Shown in pieces: positions 5,727 through 13,792 of a stretch of DNA of 35,297 bases (position 1 is its first letter; every line of letters starts with the position of its first letter). The notes beneath the pieces were generated by a model, which did not search any database, was not told where the DNA came from, and saw only the letters and a list, made by a program, of their open reading frames with translations. Origin of the DNA: an uncultured Christensenella sp. (GTDB lineage Bacteria; Bacillota; Clostridia; Christensenellales; Borkfalkiaceae); assembly GCA_910577875.1 (NCBI GenBank), contig CAJTNY010000018.1, positions 1 to 35,297 of the forward strand, read 5' to 3'. A program made the position numbers and the translations under genes.

Positions 5727-7874
5727 TTACAGACCGTTTAAAAGGTCATTTATAAAGTAGCTGTTTTGCGCCCGCAACTCGTCAAAAGTTGCTTTTTCGG
5801 TTGCGTATTCCCGCAAATCGTCAATGCCAACAGGGGAACGCAACGCCTTTTCCGTAAAGAAGTCCGAAAAACAGTCCGTACTGAAACGTTTACTGTAAAT
5901 CTTTTTCGACATTATGAAATACTTGTTTTCGTCAAACTGTCCGTCCTGCGTTCCGCTTTCAACCTGCACCTGAAGCGTACAGAAGCCGAAGCGGTTATAT
6001 ATGCCCGTATAATAATGGTGTATCTTTGCCGTAACCGCTTTAAGCAGATACATAGGCAAAGTGTTATCAGAACGCACGAAGCGGTAGCGGTAATACAGCC
6101 CTGCGAACTTCCCGAACAGCCAACTATACAGCAATTCCGCAAGAGAGAAGAAAGGCATTGCAAGGCACGTTTCACCGCTTTCACGAATATGGACGATTTC
6201 GCATAAATCACGGGCGTCTGCGCCCCAACTTTCAGGGCGTTGCTCGTCCGTAATTACCCGCACGAACGGAAAATTATCTACTGTCGCAGAATGCCTAACC
6301 ATTTTCAGCCAACTGTTAAATAAATCGTTCTTTTGATTTGCGGTATCGTCTTTCTTTTTCTTTTCCTGCAATTCAAGACTGTTTCCTCGTTCCTTACCGA
6401 CTTCCGTTATAATGACTACACCGAACTCGAAGTTATCCGCATTACGGTTATTCTCTATAACCTTGCGCCCAAGCCGTAAGCTGTCAAAGTCAAGTATATG
6501 AGCGTGGCGGGAATAGCTGTCTATCAGGCGGCTATCGCTTTTGAAAAAGTCGCTGTTCCACATAGGGAAGTTGCCTAAATCAGCAAGCAAGTTATCAACT
6601 CTTACAGAGTAGTTTGCAATTAAGAGCGACGACTGAATTATGTAAATGAAATACAACTGCGCATAGATTTCAATTACTTCCCAAATATCAACGACCTTTA
6701 ATTTATCGTCGTATGTAAGCCCGTAACGCTCATAATCGTAGTTGAATATCTTTTCACGGGTTTGTGTCTTAAACCACCGTACAGCCTTTTTATGCACCCA
6801 AATTTTGCACGTTGCGAGGTTGTAAACTTCGTGGTATTCCATAGCCCGTTTAAGCTCGTTTTCAAGATTTATCCAAGAGAACGACGGGAACTTTAAATCG
6901 TTTTCAAGTATCTTTTCAAACGCCTTGTCCCTGAACATTACTTCCTGCGAAAGTGCCATATCCGTTATAGCCGTAGTTTTCTTTTTACCCATAGTACCGC
7001 AGACCATAAGCACAATAGGACGGGCGTTTATAAAACCCCTGTTCCGCATTTCGCAATGGTGTAAGCGGGCGTATGCAATTTTCTTTCTAAATCTATCAAA
7101 GATAATTAAGCCGATAATCACCCACGCCCAAGCAGGGATAAAGTCTATCGCCGTCCATAAGTCCAAGAACAGCTTGTACACCTGACGATAGATATTCAAC
7201 ACGTCAAACGACATTACAAAGTAGAAGTAAAACGCAAGAAATTCAAGCAGTATCGTAAACACATTGAAGTAGTACAGCCACAGGCATAGCCACGTTACCC
7301 AATAGCCCTTACGTTGCCGTATAAAGCCATAAAGGCAAATAAACCACAATTTAACGGGCATATAGATATGTGCCGTAAGCCACTTAAAAACCCGAAGCGG
7401 ACGGCTGTCCTTGCCGTAATCGTTGTTCTGCTTTTTTAAATAACGGTTTAAACCGATATATAAAATAAGCACAAACGGCAGAGCGATTACAAGCACTTTA
7501 CAGAGCGTGAAAAGCACATTGCCGAGATAGGACAGATAACCCGTAAAATTATCCATAGTCGCCCATAATTGCCAATATGTCACCCAATTTGCCTTGAAGC
7601 CGTCCCACGTATCAGGTAAAGGTGTTACAGGCGCAGAGGGCATATCAGGTATGGACGGGAAGAATGGTACTTTCGGTAAATCATTTACTGTCGGTGTAAA
7701 ACTATATTCTATTCCAAACATTTCACAGAAGTAGTATGCGATAGATAAGCCGAAGTCCCGCCCGCCCTCGATAATTCTACCGAGAGCGGCGGGGAACATA
7801 AACACGCCACAGGCGAGAAAGCCAATAGTGATAAGTATGCAGAGTATGTGCCGATAGTCAAACCGTCTATTCAT
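5727..7874 (-). CDS. Zot/pI-like assembly ATPase with multiple membrane spans
   Basis: Probably powers extrusion of the filament through the cell membrane. From ATG 7874 it has 715 residues. Four or more hydrophobic segments fill the first 265 residues (for example CILITIGFLACGVFMF, VLVIALPFVLILYIG, VFTILLEFLAFYFYFV, AWVIIGLIIF). A P-loop-like VLMVCGTMGKKKTT follows at about 293..300, with Lys where the second Gly of a Walker A is normal. Then come a hydrophobic strand FGVVIITEVGKERG (Walker B position) and VRVITDEQRPESWGADARDL, which has the Gln-Arg-Pro...Asp-x-Arg pattern seen in Zot and FtsK-like ATPases. Classical Zot proteins are shorter, with the ATPase first. Here the membrane part comes first. 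The ATG overlaps the stop of the 30-residue gene (ATGA), so it is translationally coupled; a TTG further upstream is less likely. Alternative: a TcpA/FtsK-like conjugation ATPase. Confidence 0.68.
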   Translation of the reverse strand: MNRRFDYRHILCILITIGFLACGVFMFPAALGRIIEGGRDFGLSIAYYFCEMFGIEYSFTPTVNDLPKVPFFPSIPDMPSAPVTPLPDTWDGFKANWVTYWQLWATMDNFTGYLSYLGNVLFTLCKVLVIALPFVLILYIGLNRYLKKQNNDYGKDSRPLRVFKWLTAHIYMPVKLWFICLYGFIRQRKGYWVTWLCLWLYYFNVFTILLEFLAFYFYFVMSFDVLNIYRQVYKLFLDLWTAIDFIPAWAWVIIGLIIFDRFRKKIAYARLHHCEMRNRGFINARPIVLMVCGTMGKKKTTAITDMALSQEVMFRDKAFEKILENDLKFPSFSWINLENELKRAMEYHEVYNLATCKIWVHKKAVRWFKTQTREKIFNYDYERYGLTYDDKLKVVDIWEVIEIYAQLYFIYIIQSSLLIANYSVRVDNLLADLGNFPMWNSDFFKSDSRLIDSYSRHAHILDFDSLRLGRKVIENNRNADNFEFGVVIITEVGKERGNSLELQEKKKKDDTANQKNDLFNSWLKMVRHSATVDNFPFVRVITDEQRPESWGADARDLCEIVHIRESGETCLAMPFFSLAELLYSWLFGKFAGLYYRYRFVRSDNTLPMYLLKAVTAKIHHYYTGIYNRFGFCTLQVQVESGTQDGQFDENKYFIMSKKIYSKRFSTDCFSDFFTEKALRSPVGIDDLREYATEKATFDELRAQNSYFINDLLNGL

Positions 7875-7963
7875 AACTGCACCGCCGTATAAATAAAGTA
7901 ACCGATAACCACAAAAATCAAAATGCCGAACAATACCCACATAATGCGTTTAAACGTTTTCAT
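7871..7963 (-). CDS. 30-residue one-span hydrophobic protein, pVII/pIX-like
   Basis: Reading ATG 7963 gives MKTFKRIMWVLFGILIFVV, then IGYFIYTAVQL and TGA. It is a basic N-terminus with a single transmembrane helix. Its start overlaps the stop of the preceding gene (ATGA) and its stop overlaps the start of the ATPase gene (ATGA), so the three are coupled. Filamentous phages carry hydrophobic tip proteins of about 30 to 35 residues (pVII, pIX in Ff). Size, topology and position next to the assembly ATPase fit this, but such short sequences give no proof. Confidence 0.6.
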   Translation of the reverse strand: MKTFKRIMWVLFGILIFVVIGYFIYTAVQL

Positions 7964-8211
7964 ATCACAAATCCCAAATTCAAAAATGTGCGTTTGCCTT
8001 TTAAGTCCGAGCGTTCCTCTATCAAATACAGATAATAAACGCCTTTTCGCTTTACTCTATAACACGTACGACTTCCGTCCGTTCTACGTATCACGTCCTC
8101 AATTTCAATAAATCGCCGTTGCGTATGTATTGCACCTGCTAAATTGCTTAACAACCGTTCATACTCAACCTGCGTTAAACCTTTCGTTATTTCCGCTACC
8201 GTTAATTTCAT
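7960..8211 (-). CDS. Unknown 83-residue protein at the head of the ATPase operon
   Basis: 83 residues, no membrane span. The N-terminal half is predicted helical (EITKGLTQVEYERLLSNLAGAIHTQ). The C-terminal half is strand-rich (IEDVIRRTDGSRTCYRVKRKGVYYLYLIEER). No family recognised. ATG 8211 follows GGGGCGTAAGGT and the third copy of the palindromic site. It overlaps the 30-residue gene by ATGA. A regulator or small structural protein is possible. Confidence 0.6.
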   Translation of the reverse strand: MKLTVAEITKGLTQVEYERLLSNLAGAIHTQRRFIEIEDVIRRTDGSRTCYRVKRKGVYYLYLIEERSDLKGKRTFLNLGFVI

Positions 8212-8226
8212 TTACCTTACGCCCCT

Positions 8227-8247
8227 TTTTTGAAAGTGTATTTTCAA
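8227..8247. repeat. Three-copy palindromic site, copy 3
   Basis: Identical over 21 bases to the copies at 2332 and 5154. It lies between the divergent RNA promoter at 8272 and the ribosome site of the 83-residue gene, where it could control the ATPase operon. Confidence 0.65.
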
Positions 8248-8271
8248 TTTTATTTTATCCGTTAAAATCGG

Positions 8272-8300
8272 TTGACTATTGCCGCGAAGTGGTATATACT
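8272..8300 (+). promoter_or_regulatory. Strong sigma-A promoter facing against the element genes
   Basis: TTGACT (8272..8277), 17 bases, TATACT (8295..8300) on the plus strand. All protein genes of the element are on the other strand, so this promoter serves the RNA at about 8307..8431. Confidence 0.8.
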
Positions 8301-8306
8301 CTTATT

Positions 8307-8431
8307 ACTGAACGCGATAAGGTATATTGATAGTAACTACAATACGCCCCGCATAGTAAGCACCGCTTCCTATAAGCGGTGAGTGGGAATAAGTCCACCA
8401 ACAGCGACCTAATAAGTCGCTGTTATTTTTT
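8307..8431 (+). ncRNA. Small structured RNA, about 125 nt, of unknown family
   Basis: Starts about seven bases after the promoter and ends at a strong terminator. Structure seen: a 7-bp hairpin ACCGCTT-CCTAT-AAGCGGT (8362..8380); a short GTGG...CCAC hairpin (8383..8398); and the terminator ACAGCGAC-CTAATAA-GTCGCTGT (8401..8423) followed by a T run. No start codon with a ribosome site lies inside. It converges with the PemK-like gene and overlaps only its stop codon. It could be an antisense or regulatory RNA, or a primer RNA for replication. I do not recognise the family. Confidence 0.65.
8401..8431 (+). terminator. Terminator of the small RNA
   Basis: 8-bp perfect stem (8401..8408 with 8416..8423) followed by TATTTTTT. 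The reverse strand has no T run after the stem, so the direction is plus. Confidence 0.85.
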
Positions 8432-8875
8432 GCCGTGAATTGCCTTTAACCGTTTTATATCGCCCTTTGTCAATGTCGCTAAACCGTTTATGTACTTTGT
8501 TTCGTACACGTCGGAACGGTCAAGCGGCTTTGCTGTACTTTCTACTTGCCGCGAAGTGTCATTTTCAAGAATAACGGTTTTTGCCGTTCTTTTATGCACG
8601 GGGCAAGCAAGTAAACGATTTTTACTATCTTGCCCTACAACAACACACGCACGGGGTTTTGACATTTTATGCCCAAAATGCTTATCGTCTGTAACAATCA
8701 TTGTCGGCTCGTCATATTTACAGCTATCTATCGCTTTTAATTCGTCAAGCCTTTGCAATGCGTGTTTCTTTTGTGCAGACGTTGCTAATTTATCGTTATA
8801 AGCAATTTTACTATAATGTTTAATCTTTTCCCGAACAGAATAAATCTTTTCGCCTGTTCTACCGTGTATAAACAT
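8423..8875 (-). CDS. PemK/MazF-like protein (weak match)
   Basis: 150 residues. The N-terminal 50 are helical and basic. Then comes a strand-rich block: MIVTDDKHFGHKMSKPRACVVVGQDSKNRLLACPVHK, and later NGLATLTKGDIKRLKAIHG. The order (entry strand, Lys-Pro-Arg-hydrophobic strand, Asn-containing turn, Pro-hydroxyl strand) resembles the PemK/MazF fold, a family of RNases and their non-toxic relatives. No antitoxin gene is recognisable next to it; the neighbouring small RNA is downstream and on the opposite strand. ATG 8875 follows GTGAGGT, with a hairpin at 8907..8924 further upstream. It may instead be a domesticated RNA-binding protein. Family assignment is tentative. Confidence 0.5.
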   Translation of the reverse strand: MFIHGRTGEKIYSVREKIKHYSKIAYNDKLATSAQKKHALQRLDELKAIDSCKYDEPTMIVTDDKHFGHKMSKPRACVVVGQDSKNRLLACPVHKRTAKTVILENDTSRQVESTAKPLDRSDVYETKYINGLATLTKGDIKRLKAIHGKK

Positions 8876-8906
8876 AATTTTTTACCTCACATATTTCAAA
8901 GTCGCA

Positions 8907-8924
8907 GAGGGGTTTTCGCCCCTC
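8907..8924 (-). promoter_or_regulatory. Leader hairpin of the PemK-like gene
   Basis: GAGGGG-TTTTCG-CCCCTC, a 6-bp stem about 32 bases before the start codon. It resembles the GC mini-hairpins in front of rep and of the gene at 13769. Confidence 0.4.
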
Positions 8925-8951
8925 AACGGCTTTTATTTTTTATAACAAGCT

Positions 8952-9230
8952 TTACCGCCTGTTATAATCTTTAACCTTTGCAGAATAACCCGATAGCTCG
9001 CCTTTACAATACGAAATACTTTCGATAATACCTTGTCTATCTGCTTCATTCTTTACAGTCTTTAATTCGCCGTATAAATACGATAATTCCTTTTTAACTT
9101 CCGTATTATGCCACTTTGTATGATTAACAGAAGACCCATTCACAAAGCCACGGGCAAAACCGCTTTTATTACGGTCAGGTAAATTATATCTTGATTTGTA
9201 ATACTTGATTTTTTCCATTAAATTAAACAT
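8952..9230 (-). CDS. Small basic protein of unknown function
   Basis: 92 residues, hydrophilic, rich in Lys, Tyr and Asn, with GFARGFVNGSSV and a helical KKELSYLYGELKTVKNEADRQG. No membrane span and no family recognised. It starts six bases after the large surface-protein gene ends and uses AAGGAA as ribosome site, so it is in the same transcript as the structural genes upstream. Confidence 0.6.
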   Translation of the reverse strand: MFNLMEKIKYYKSRYNLPDRNKSGFARGFVNGSSVNHTKWHNTEVKKELSYLYGELKTVKNEADRQGIIESISYCKGELSGYSAKVKDYNRR

Positions 9231-9236
9231 AATTGT

Positions 9237-11234
9237 CTATTCCTTTTTCCTTTTAAATAGTTTTCCTATTGCCTTGAACGGGGCAGTAATCAGCCACAGT
9301 AAACCATTTACAATAAAGCCAAGAATAGGACTTAAAATAGGGTAAAACAGAACTATAATCAGTATTGCAAATATTAACCCAAGAATAAGTTTAATAATAT
9401 TCTTTTCTTTATCGTTATGATAGTCCTCGTCAAGCGGGGGAGTTATCCCCGCTATTACGTCTTGCGGCGACATTACAACAGGTACTTCCGTTTCTGTTCC
9501 GTCCTCTGCGGTAAACCAAAGGGATATAATGTCAAAGTCAAGGTAAACCGTTTCCTGCGCAACGTAAGCGTTAAAATCGCCACCGTTCCACATTTCAGCA
9601 TTGTTTTTGACAATTGTTTTCCCACCGTCAATTTTATCCTTGTTACAATACGAAGCTGTGCAGGGAGCGCACATATATTTCGTAGTGCTATAACGGAATA
9701 AAACTAATTGTTCATTATTTGCCGTTGCCTTTGAATATTCTGCTTTAAGTCTTTTTACGTCGTTTTCGTTTATATACAGGCTTCCCGCAATTTCACTATC
9801 AGTACCCGCTAAATCACTACTTGAAATAATTTCAATAGCTTTCTTACTGTCATACACCGTTTCAACGTCAAAACCGCCAAAAATTGTTTGCCATAAACTT
9901 TTTGTCGTGATATTCCAGAACACGTCAAGCATATCGTCGGCATTTATTTCCTTGCGGTTATAACCATATTCATAGCCTTGCTGTACATAGTTTTCAAACA
10001 GATACTTACTGTATCTATCGTTAAGTTTTTCACCGCCAAGATAATTACTATTAGTTAATAACTTTGACTTTAAAACTTCACCGTCAATGTCGTAGTCCTC
10101 ACAAGGCTTACCGCCGGTATAGAATGCCGCCGCAAAATTAGTAAAATCGTCATATTGCACTTGCGCACCATTAAGCCATAAAAAGCCCCAATGGTAGGTG
10201 TCCCCAACCTCATAATCGTAGTTTGAAGTCCAATCACTTATACCCGATTTTGAAAACCAAGAAGAATAAGCATTTTCCCAAAACACGTTAAACAAAAAAT
10301 ACATATCGTCGGATAAAGTATTTGTATCTGCACCGTGTAAAGCGTTTATCTTGTTGTAAATATAATTATCCTCTGTTACAAGAATAGGTTTAGTAAAATA
10401 TTCGTACCATTCACAAGCAATTTTAGATAATTCGCCATAGTCCTCAAAATACTTGTTAGGAACACGAAAATAACAACTGTTTAACTGCGATTGTTCGCCA
10501 TTATAGTAATCGCCGTCAGGACGGTAAAAAGTATGTTTTACGTCCAATTCGACGTATTTTTCAAAACCGTCAACAGTACAATTTAATGTGTCGGTTTCCG
10601 CTAATTCAGAGCCATAGCCCTTTACATAGCCTGTATATGTATATTTTTGCGCACAAGGATATTCAGTCGCCACACCGTTGACACAAAGAGTAATACCACT
10701 TATTTCATAAGTACGATTATCCACGGGTAAAGCCTTTAAAATTGTTTTACGTTCATTTTCCGTAAGGTTAACTTTGAACTTGTAAAAACGCCCCTCATAA
10801 CCCGCACGGGTAGAATAGTTTAGAAACTGCAACGGATAAGTTGAATAACTTGAATTACCGTATTTAAGCTGTATTCTGTTTCGTTCCGTCCTCGTATCAA
10901 AAATTAAATCTTGCGGGTTATAAACATAAACGTACAAGCCGTAATCGTTCTGTTTGCTTGTATAATAGGAATAGCAAAATTCTACAAACGTTATAACTTG
11001 AAGCTTATCCCTATCATTATGCGGGTAGTCTTTTATGTCAAATAATTCGCCGCCAATTATTGCACCGTCTAAATTGTCTAATACATTTGTCTGTTCATAC
11101 ACAGCTTGTATATCATTAGTGGAAGTGGCGGCGTAGCCGACAGCCGCACCGCCACCCACGAAAGAGGAAAATATGAATACAACCACGGCAAATATTGCCG
11201 CCAAAGTATATGTAATTTTATTTACTTTTTGCAT
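9237..11234 (-). CDS. Large secreted, C-terminally anchored protein, candidate adsorption (pIII-like) protein
   Basis: 665 residues. An N-terminal signal peptide (TLAAIFAVVVFIFSSFVGG, cleavage likely near GYAA-TS, about residue 36) is followed by a Tyr/Asn-rich extracellular part of about 580 residues. A C-terminal membrane segment (LILGLIFAILIIVLFYPIL and a second hydrophobic stretch, about 612..650) and a basic tail KLFKRKKE end it. Signal peptide plus C-terminal anchor is the plan of the filamentous phage minor coat protein pIII, which binds the host and caps the filament. The sequence itself is not recognised. It is followed within six bases by the 92-residue gene and preceded by another anchored protein, a structural operon. 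Alternative: a surface-exclusion protein. Confidence 0.6.
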   Translation of the reverse strand: MQKVNKITYTLAAIFAVVVFIFSSFVGGGAAVGYAATSTNDIQAVYEQTNVLDNLDGAIIGGELFDIKDYPHNDRDKLQVITFVEFCYSYYTSKQNDYGLYVYVYNPQDLIFDTRTERNRIQLKYGNSSYSTYPLQFLNYSTRAGYEGRFYKFKVNLTENERKTILKALPVDNRTYEISGITLCVNGVATEYPCAQKYTYTGYVKGYGSELAETDTLNCTVDGFEKYVELDVKHTFYRPDGDYYNGEQSQLNSCYFRVPNKYFEDYGELSKIACEWYEYFTKPILVTEDNYIYNKINALHGADTNTLSDDMYFLFNVFWENAYSSWFSKSGISDWTSNYDYEVGDTYHWGFLWLNGAQVQYDDFTNFAAAFYTGGKPCEDYDIDGEVLKSKLLTNSNYLGGEKLNDRYSKYLFENYVQQGYEYGYNRKEINADDMLDVFWNITTKSLWQTIFGGFDVETVYDSKKAIEIISSSDLAGTDSEIAGSLYINENDVKRLKAEYSKATANNEQLVLFRYSTTKYMCAPCTASYCNKDKIDGGKTIVKNNAEMWNGGDFNAYVAQETVYLDFDIISLWFTAEDGTETEVPVVMSPQDVIAGITPPLDEDYHNDKEKNIIKLILGLIFAILIIVLFYPILSPILGFIVNGLLWLITAPFKAIGKLFKRKKE

Positions 11235-11245
11235 ATTGCACCACC

Positions 11246-11851
11246 TTAAAACACTATGTGGTCAGGAGTAAATTCAAAGTAACTTGAAACCAAATTGAAC
11301 GAAATTTTAATAGACGTAGAATTGTCCTCATTTGAAATTACAAGCAAAAAATAATCTTTACCACCGTCGATAGTCGTAGGTATAGTCGAAAGAGCTTTAT
11401 CCTGATGTAGACTTTGAATTATTGCGGGTAAATCTTTATCCGCTGTCAAAGTGAAATAACTGTCATAACACCTTACATTAAAGCAAGCAGTTAAATCTTT
11501 AATATCTGAATACAAATATCTTTCGTCGCCCGCCGTAAATTCAAAATTTGTTTCGTCCGTAATATTTGGTAACACCTGAACAGAAAAACCGTTTTTTCCG
11601 TCTTTATTTAAAAAAGCCAACGAATACCCCACGTCAAAACGATATTCGCTATCTTTTTCAAACACATAACTGTCCTTATCGTTTGTTATTTGCTTATCGC
11701 CAAACTCAACGTAAAACGTACTAAAACCACTTGTAAAGTTATTAGTAAACCGAGCAAAAAAGCCGACTACACCGAGCAATAATGCGACTAAAAGCAACCA
11801 AACAACAACAGATAAAATAGATTTTCCTGTGTTCTTTTTCTTATTGCTCAT
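11246..11851 (-). CDS. Membrane-anchored extracellular protein of unknown function
   Basis: 201 residues. A basic N-terminus MSNKKKNTGK is followed by one membrane segment (SVVVWLLLVALLLGVVGFFA, about 15..34). The rest is a strand-rich, Asp/Asn-rich domain outside the cell, ending in DHIVF. The topology is N-terminus inside. It sits 11 bases before the pIII-like gene and after the Ig-like gene, with GGGGGT as ribosome site. A minor structural protein of the particle is the simplest reading. Confidence 0.58.
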   Translation of the reverse strand: MSNKKKNTGKSILSVVVWLLLVALLLGVVGFFARFTNNFTSGFSTFYVEFGDKQITNDKDSYVFEKDSEYRFDVGYSLAFLNKDGKNGFSVQVLPNITDETNFEFTAGDERYLYSDIKDLTACFNVRCYDSYFTLTADKDLPAIIQSLHQDKALSTIPTTIDGGKDYFLLVISNEDNSTSIKISFNLVSSYFEFTPDHIVF

Positions 11852-11866
11852 AAACTATACCCCCAA

Positions 11867-13051
11867 TTAGAACAGAAAACTTGAATTGTTAAGCGATACG
11901 CCCGTAGCACTTATCGTTAAAGAACTTGCCGCAAAATATACAGGAACTGAATATGTATAAGTAGAATTTGTACCCGTACAAGTAATAGTCCAATTATAAG
12001 CGGCAACGTTGGTATGTTGTTTTGCAATGTTCACAGCTTGATTTGCTTGTGTGTCAGAAAAGCCACAGAAAGAACGATTTTTTATAACTGTGTCATTAGG
12101 CAAAGCGGCAGAATGATAGAAGAAAGCCGCACCGCCCCACACAAAATTACCCTCAATAGTATCATTTTTAGGGGTTAAACCTGCGGCGGTCAAATAACTC
12201 TTATAACCCGCATTTATCGTTGACTTATACGAAATAGTGAATGTATCGTCAACCGTATAATCTGAATAAGTTAAGCTTTCCTGAAAGCCGTAATAGCGGA
12301 AATAATAATTAGTAACAGTAAGTGTTAAATTATCTGTTTTTTCAGTAAAAGAAAAAGAATCAAAAGTATTAGTATAGGTACGAGAATAATTTTGTACGGT
12401 AAACCCGACAACCTTTTTACTGTAATCGCAAACACAGTTCGCGGAATAAGTGGAATTATCACGGCTTGTAACGGTAATTTTAATTTTTTCGCCAAAAGCT
12501 TTTTTACACGTTACCGTTGCGGTTAATGCACCGTCCGAAGCAGGGGTAACGGTAACGTAATCAGTTACAGTTTTACCGCTTGCCCAAGTGCTTGAAGCAC
12601 TGTTCCAAGCAACCGACCAATCAACACTTTGATTAGTTGCATTTGACGGGGTTATAGTCGCCGTAAGAGTGTAACTATTTGTATTTGCATAAGTTGATGC
12701 GTCAGAGTTTACATAATTATCCTCGTCGGCACTTGCCGTCATAGGGGTTGCAGTAAGTTTCATTAACCTTGTACTTACAGGCTTTACTACAAGACCACTA
12801 CCGTCCGCCGTTGTATTTTCGTCTTTATCGTCGGGCATATCCTTTTTGCATTTGTCGCATTTGCCGTCGGCGTCCTCGTCGATATGTACGCATTCAGTTT
12901 TCTTAAACCAATTCGACGGTTTAAGTTTATCGTTGCCGAACAACTGCATACAGATACCCGCTATCATTACGAAAGCAAGCACGAACGCTATGCCCGTAAT
13001 TATCCATTTAATCTTGTCGCTTTTTTTGTGCTGATAAAATTCGTTTTTCAT
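11867..13051 (-). CDS. Membrane-anchored protein with Ig-like (BIG2-type) domain
   Basis: 394 residues. One membrane segment (about 15..37) is followed by a Cys-x-His...Cys-x-x-Cys element (CVHIDEDADGKCDKC; Cys 54, 65, 68), which is common in Clostridia surface proteins and may bind metal. Next comes a Thr/Ser-rich region with TLTATITPSNATNQSVDWSV and DYVTVTPASDGALTATVTC, the signature of bacterial Ig-like group 2 domains (about 120..205). A second strand-rich part ends in SLNNSSFLF. Ig-like domains on phage particles often bind host surface sugars. Here it may be a second adsorption or shaft protein. It is transcribed with the two genes after it. Confidence 0.62.
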   Translation of the reverse strand: MKNEFYQHKKSDKIKWIITGIAFVLAFVMIAGICMQLFGNDKLKPSNWFKKTECVHIDEDADGKCDKCKKDMPDDKDENTTADGSGLVVKPVSTRLMKLTATPMTASADEDNYVNSDASTYANTNSYTLTATITPSNATNQSVDWSVAWNSASSTWASGKTVTDYVTVTPASDGALTATVTCKKAFGEKIKITVTSRDNSTYSANCVCDYSKKVVGFTVQNYSRTYTNTFDSFSFTEKTDNLTLTVTNYYFRYYGFQESLTYSDYTVDDTFTISYKSTINAGYKSYLTAAGLTPKNDTIEGNFVWGGAAFFYHSAALPNDTVIKNRSFCGFSDTQANQAVNIAKQHTNVAAYNWTITCTGTNSTYTYSVPVYFAASSLTISATGVSLNNSSFLF

Positions 13052-13069
13052 TTTAATTTACCTTTCCTT

Positions 13070-13363
13070 TTAATATTTTCTTTTTTTGTCGTGATATTTT
13101 ACGGTTGTTTTTACCCAACCTTTTGCGTCGTTTTTCCATAAATCAAAAAGCGTTTCCTTTGCGGAACGGTAGCCGTAAGTGATTTCCGTACAGCCTGACC
13201 CTATACCACGAAAACCTTTACCGTCCTTACGGCGTTTGCCTGTCAACTGTACCTGATAACCGCCGTATGCTTGCTGTATGCGCAGTTCGTTTCCCGATTT
13301 TGCACAATACTTTTTATTTAGTATGTCAACTTCTGCCTGTAAATCTTTTCTTGTAATTGCCAT
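13070..13363 (-). CDS. Unknown basic 97-residue protein
   Basis: 97 residues, basic, with an N-terminal helix (RKDLQAEVDILNKKYCAKSG), then LRIQQAYGGYQVQLTGKRRKDG and a C-terminal WVKTTVKYHDKKRKY. No membrane span. The alternating strand and basic-loop pattern could bind nucleic acid, but I recognise no family. ATG 13363 follows CGAGGTGC. Confidence 0.6.
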   Translation of the reverse strand: MAITRKDLQAEVDILNKKYCAKSGNELRIQQAYGGYQVQLTGKRRKDGKGFRGIGSGCTEITYGYRSAKETLFDLWKNDAKGWVKTTVKYHDKKRKY

Positions 13364-13375
13364 AATTGCACCTCG

Positions 13376-13567
13376 TTAATTTACCCAACCACGACCGTAA
13401 CGGTACGTAGCGGTTTTACTGTGTTTGGTATCGTGAAATTTAACGCAGTCCTTACGTCCCAAATCGTTTGTAACACAGGTTGCGTTTTTCATAATCTCGC
13501 GTTCCCGATAACCGCCCTCACGGAACATTTGGTACCGAGCCGAGCGGGAAACTTTTATAAATGCCAT
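13376..13567 (-). CDS. Unknown basic 63-residue protein
   Basis: 63 residues, strongly basic (RSARYQMFREGGYREREI, ATYRYGRGWVN), with two Cys. The start ATG lies one base after the stop of the preceding gene and uses its final GAGGGT as ribosome site, so the two are coupled. No family recognised. Confidence 0.55.
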   Translation of the reverse strand: MAFIKVSRSARYQMFREGGYREREIMKNATCVTNDLGRKDCVKFHDTKHSKTATYRYGRGWVN

Positions 13568-13568
13568 T

Positions 13569-13769
13569 TTAACCCTCGCATTTGCTTAATTTTTGTTTGA
13601 TAGTATCGTAACTTTCCGCTACGCAAATTCCCGTACTTTTGCCTTTCCCGTCAAAACCCGTTTCGATAAACACACCGTCGCCCGTATCTACAACCGCCGT
13701 AATTTTCCCGATAGGACACAGCACCGTGCAATTTTCCATACGTTCCGTTACTTCAATAAAACCTTTCAT
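13569..13769 (-). CDS. Small FlbD-like fold protein (weak match)
   Basis: 66 residues from ATG 13769, chosen because GCGAGGTAA precedes it and because the upstream extension would swallow the mini-hairpin leader. MKGFIEVTERMENCTVLCP, then ITAVVDTGDGVFIETGF and STGICVAESYDTIKQKLS, is a beta-rich pattern ending in an ESYDxIKxKL helix. This resembles FlbD-type small proteins, though the resemblance may be only of fold. The function in the element is unknown. Confidence 0.5.
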   Translation of the reverse strand: MKGFIEVTERMENCTVLCPIGKITAVVDTGDGVFIETGFDGKGKSTGICVAESYDTIKQKLSKCEG

Positions 13770-13792
13770 TTCCGTTACCTCGCTTTTAATCA

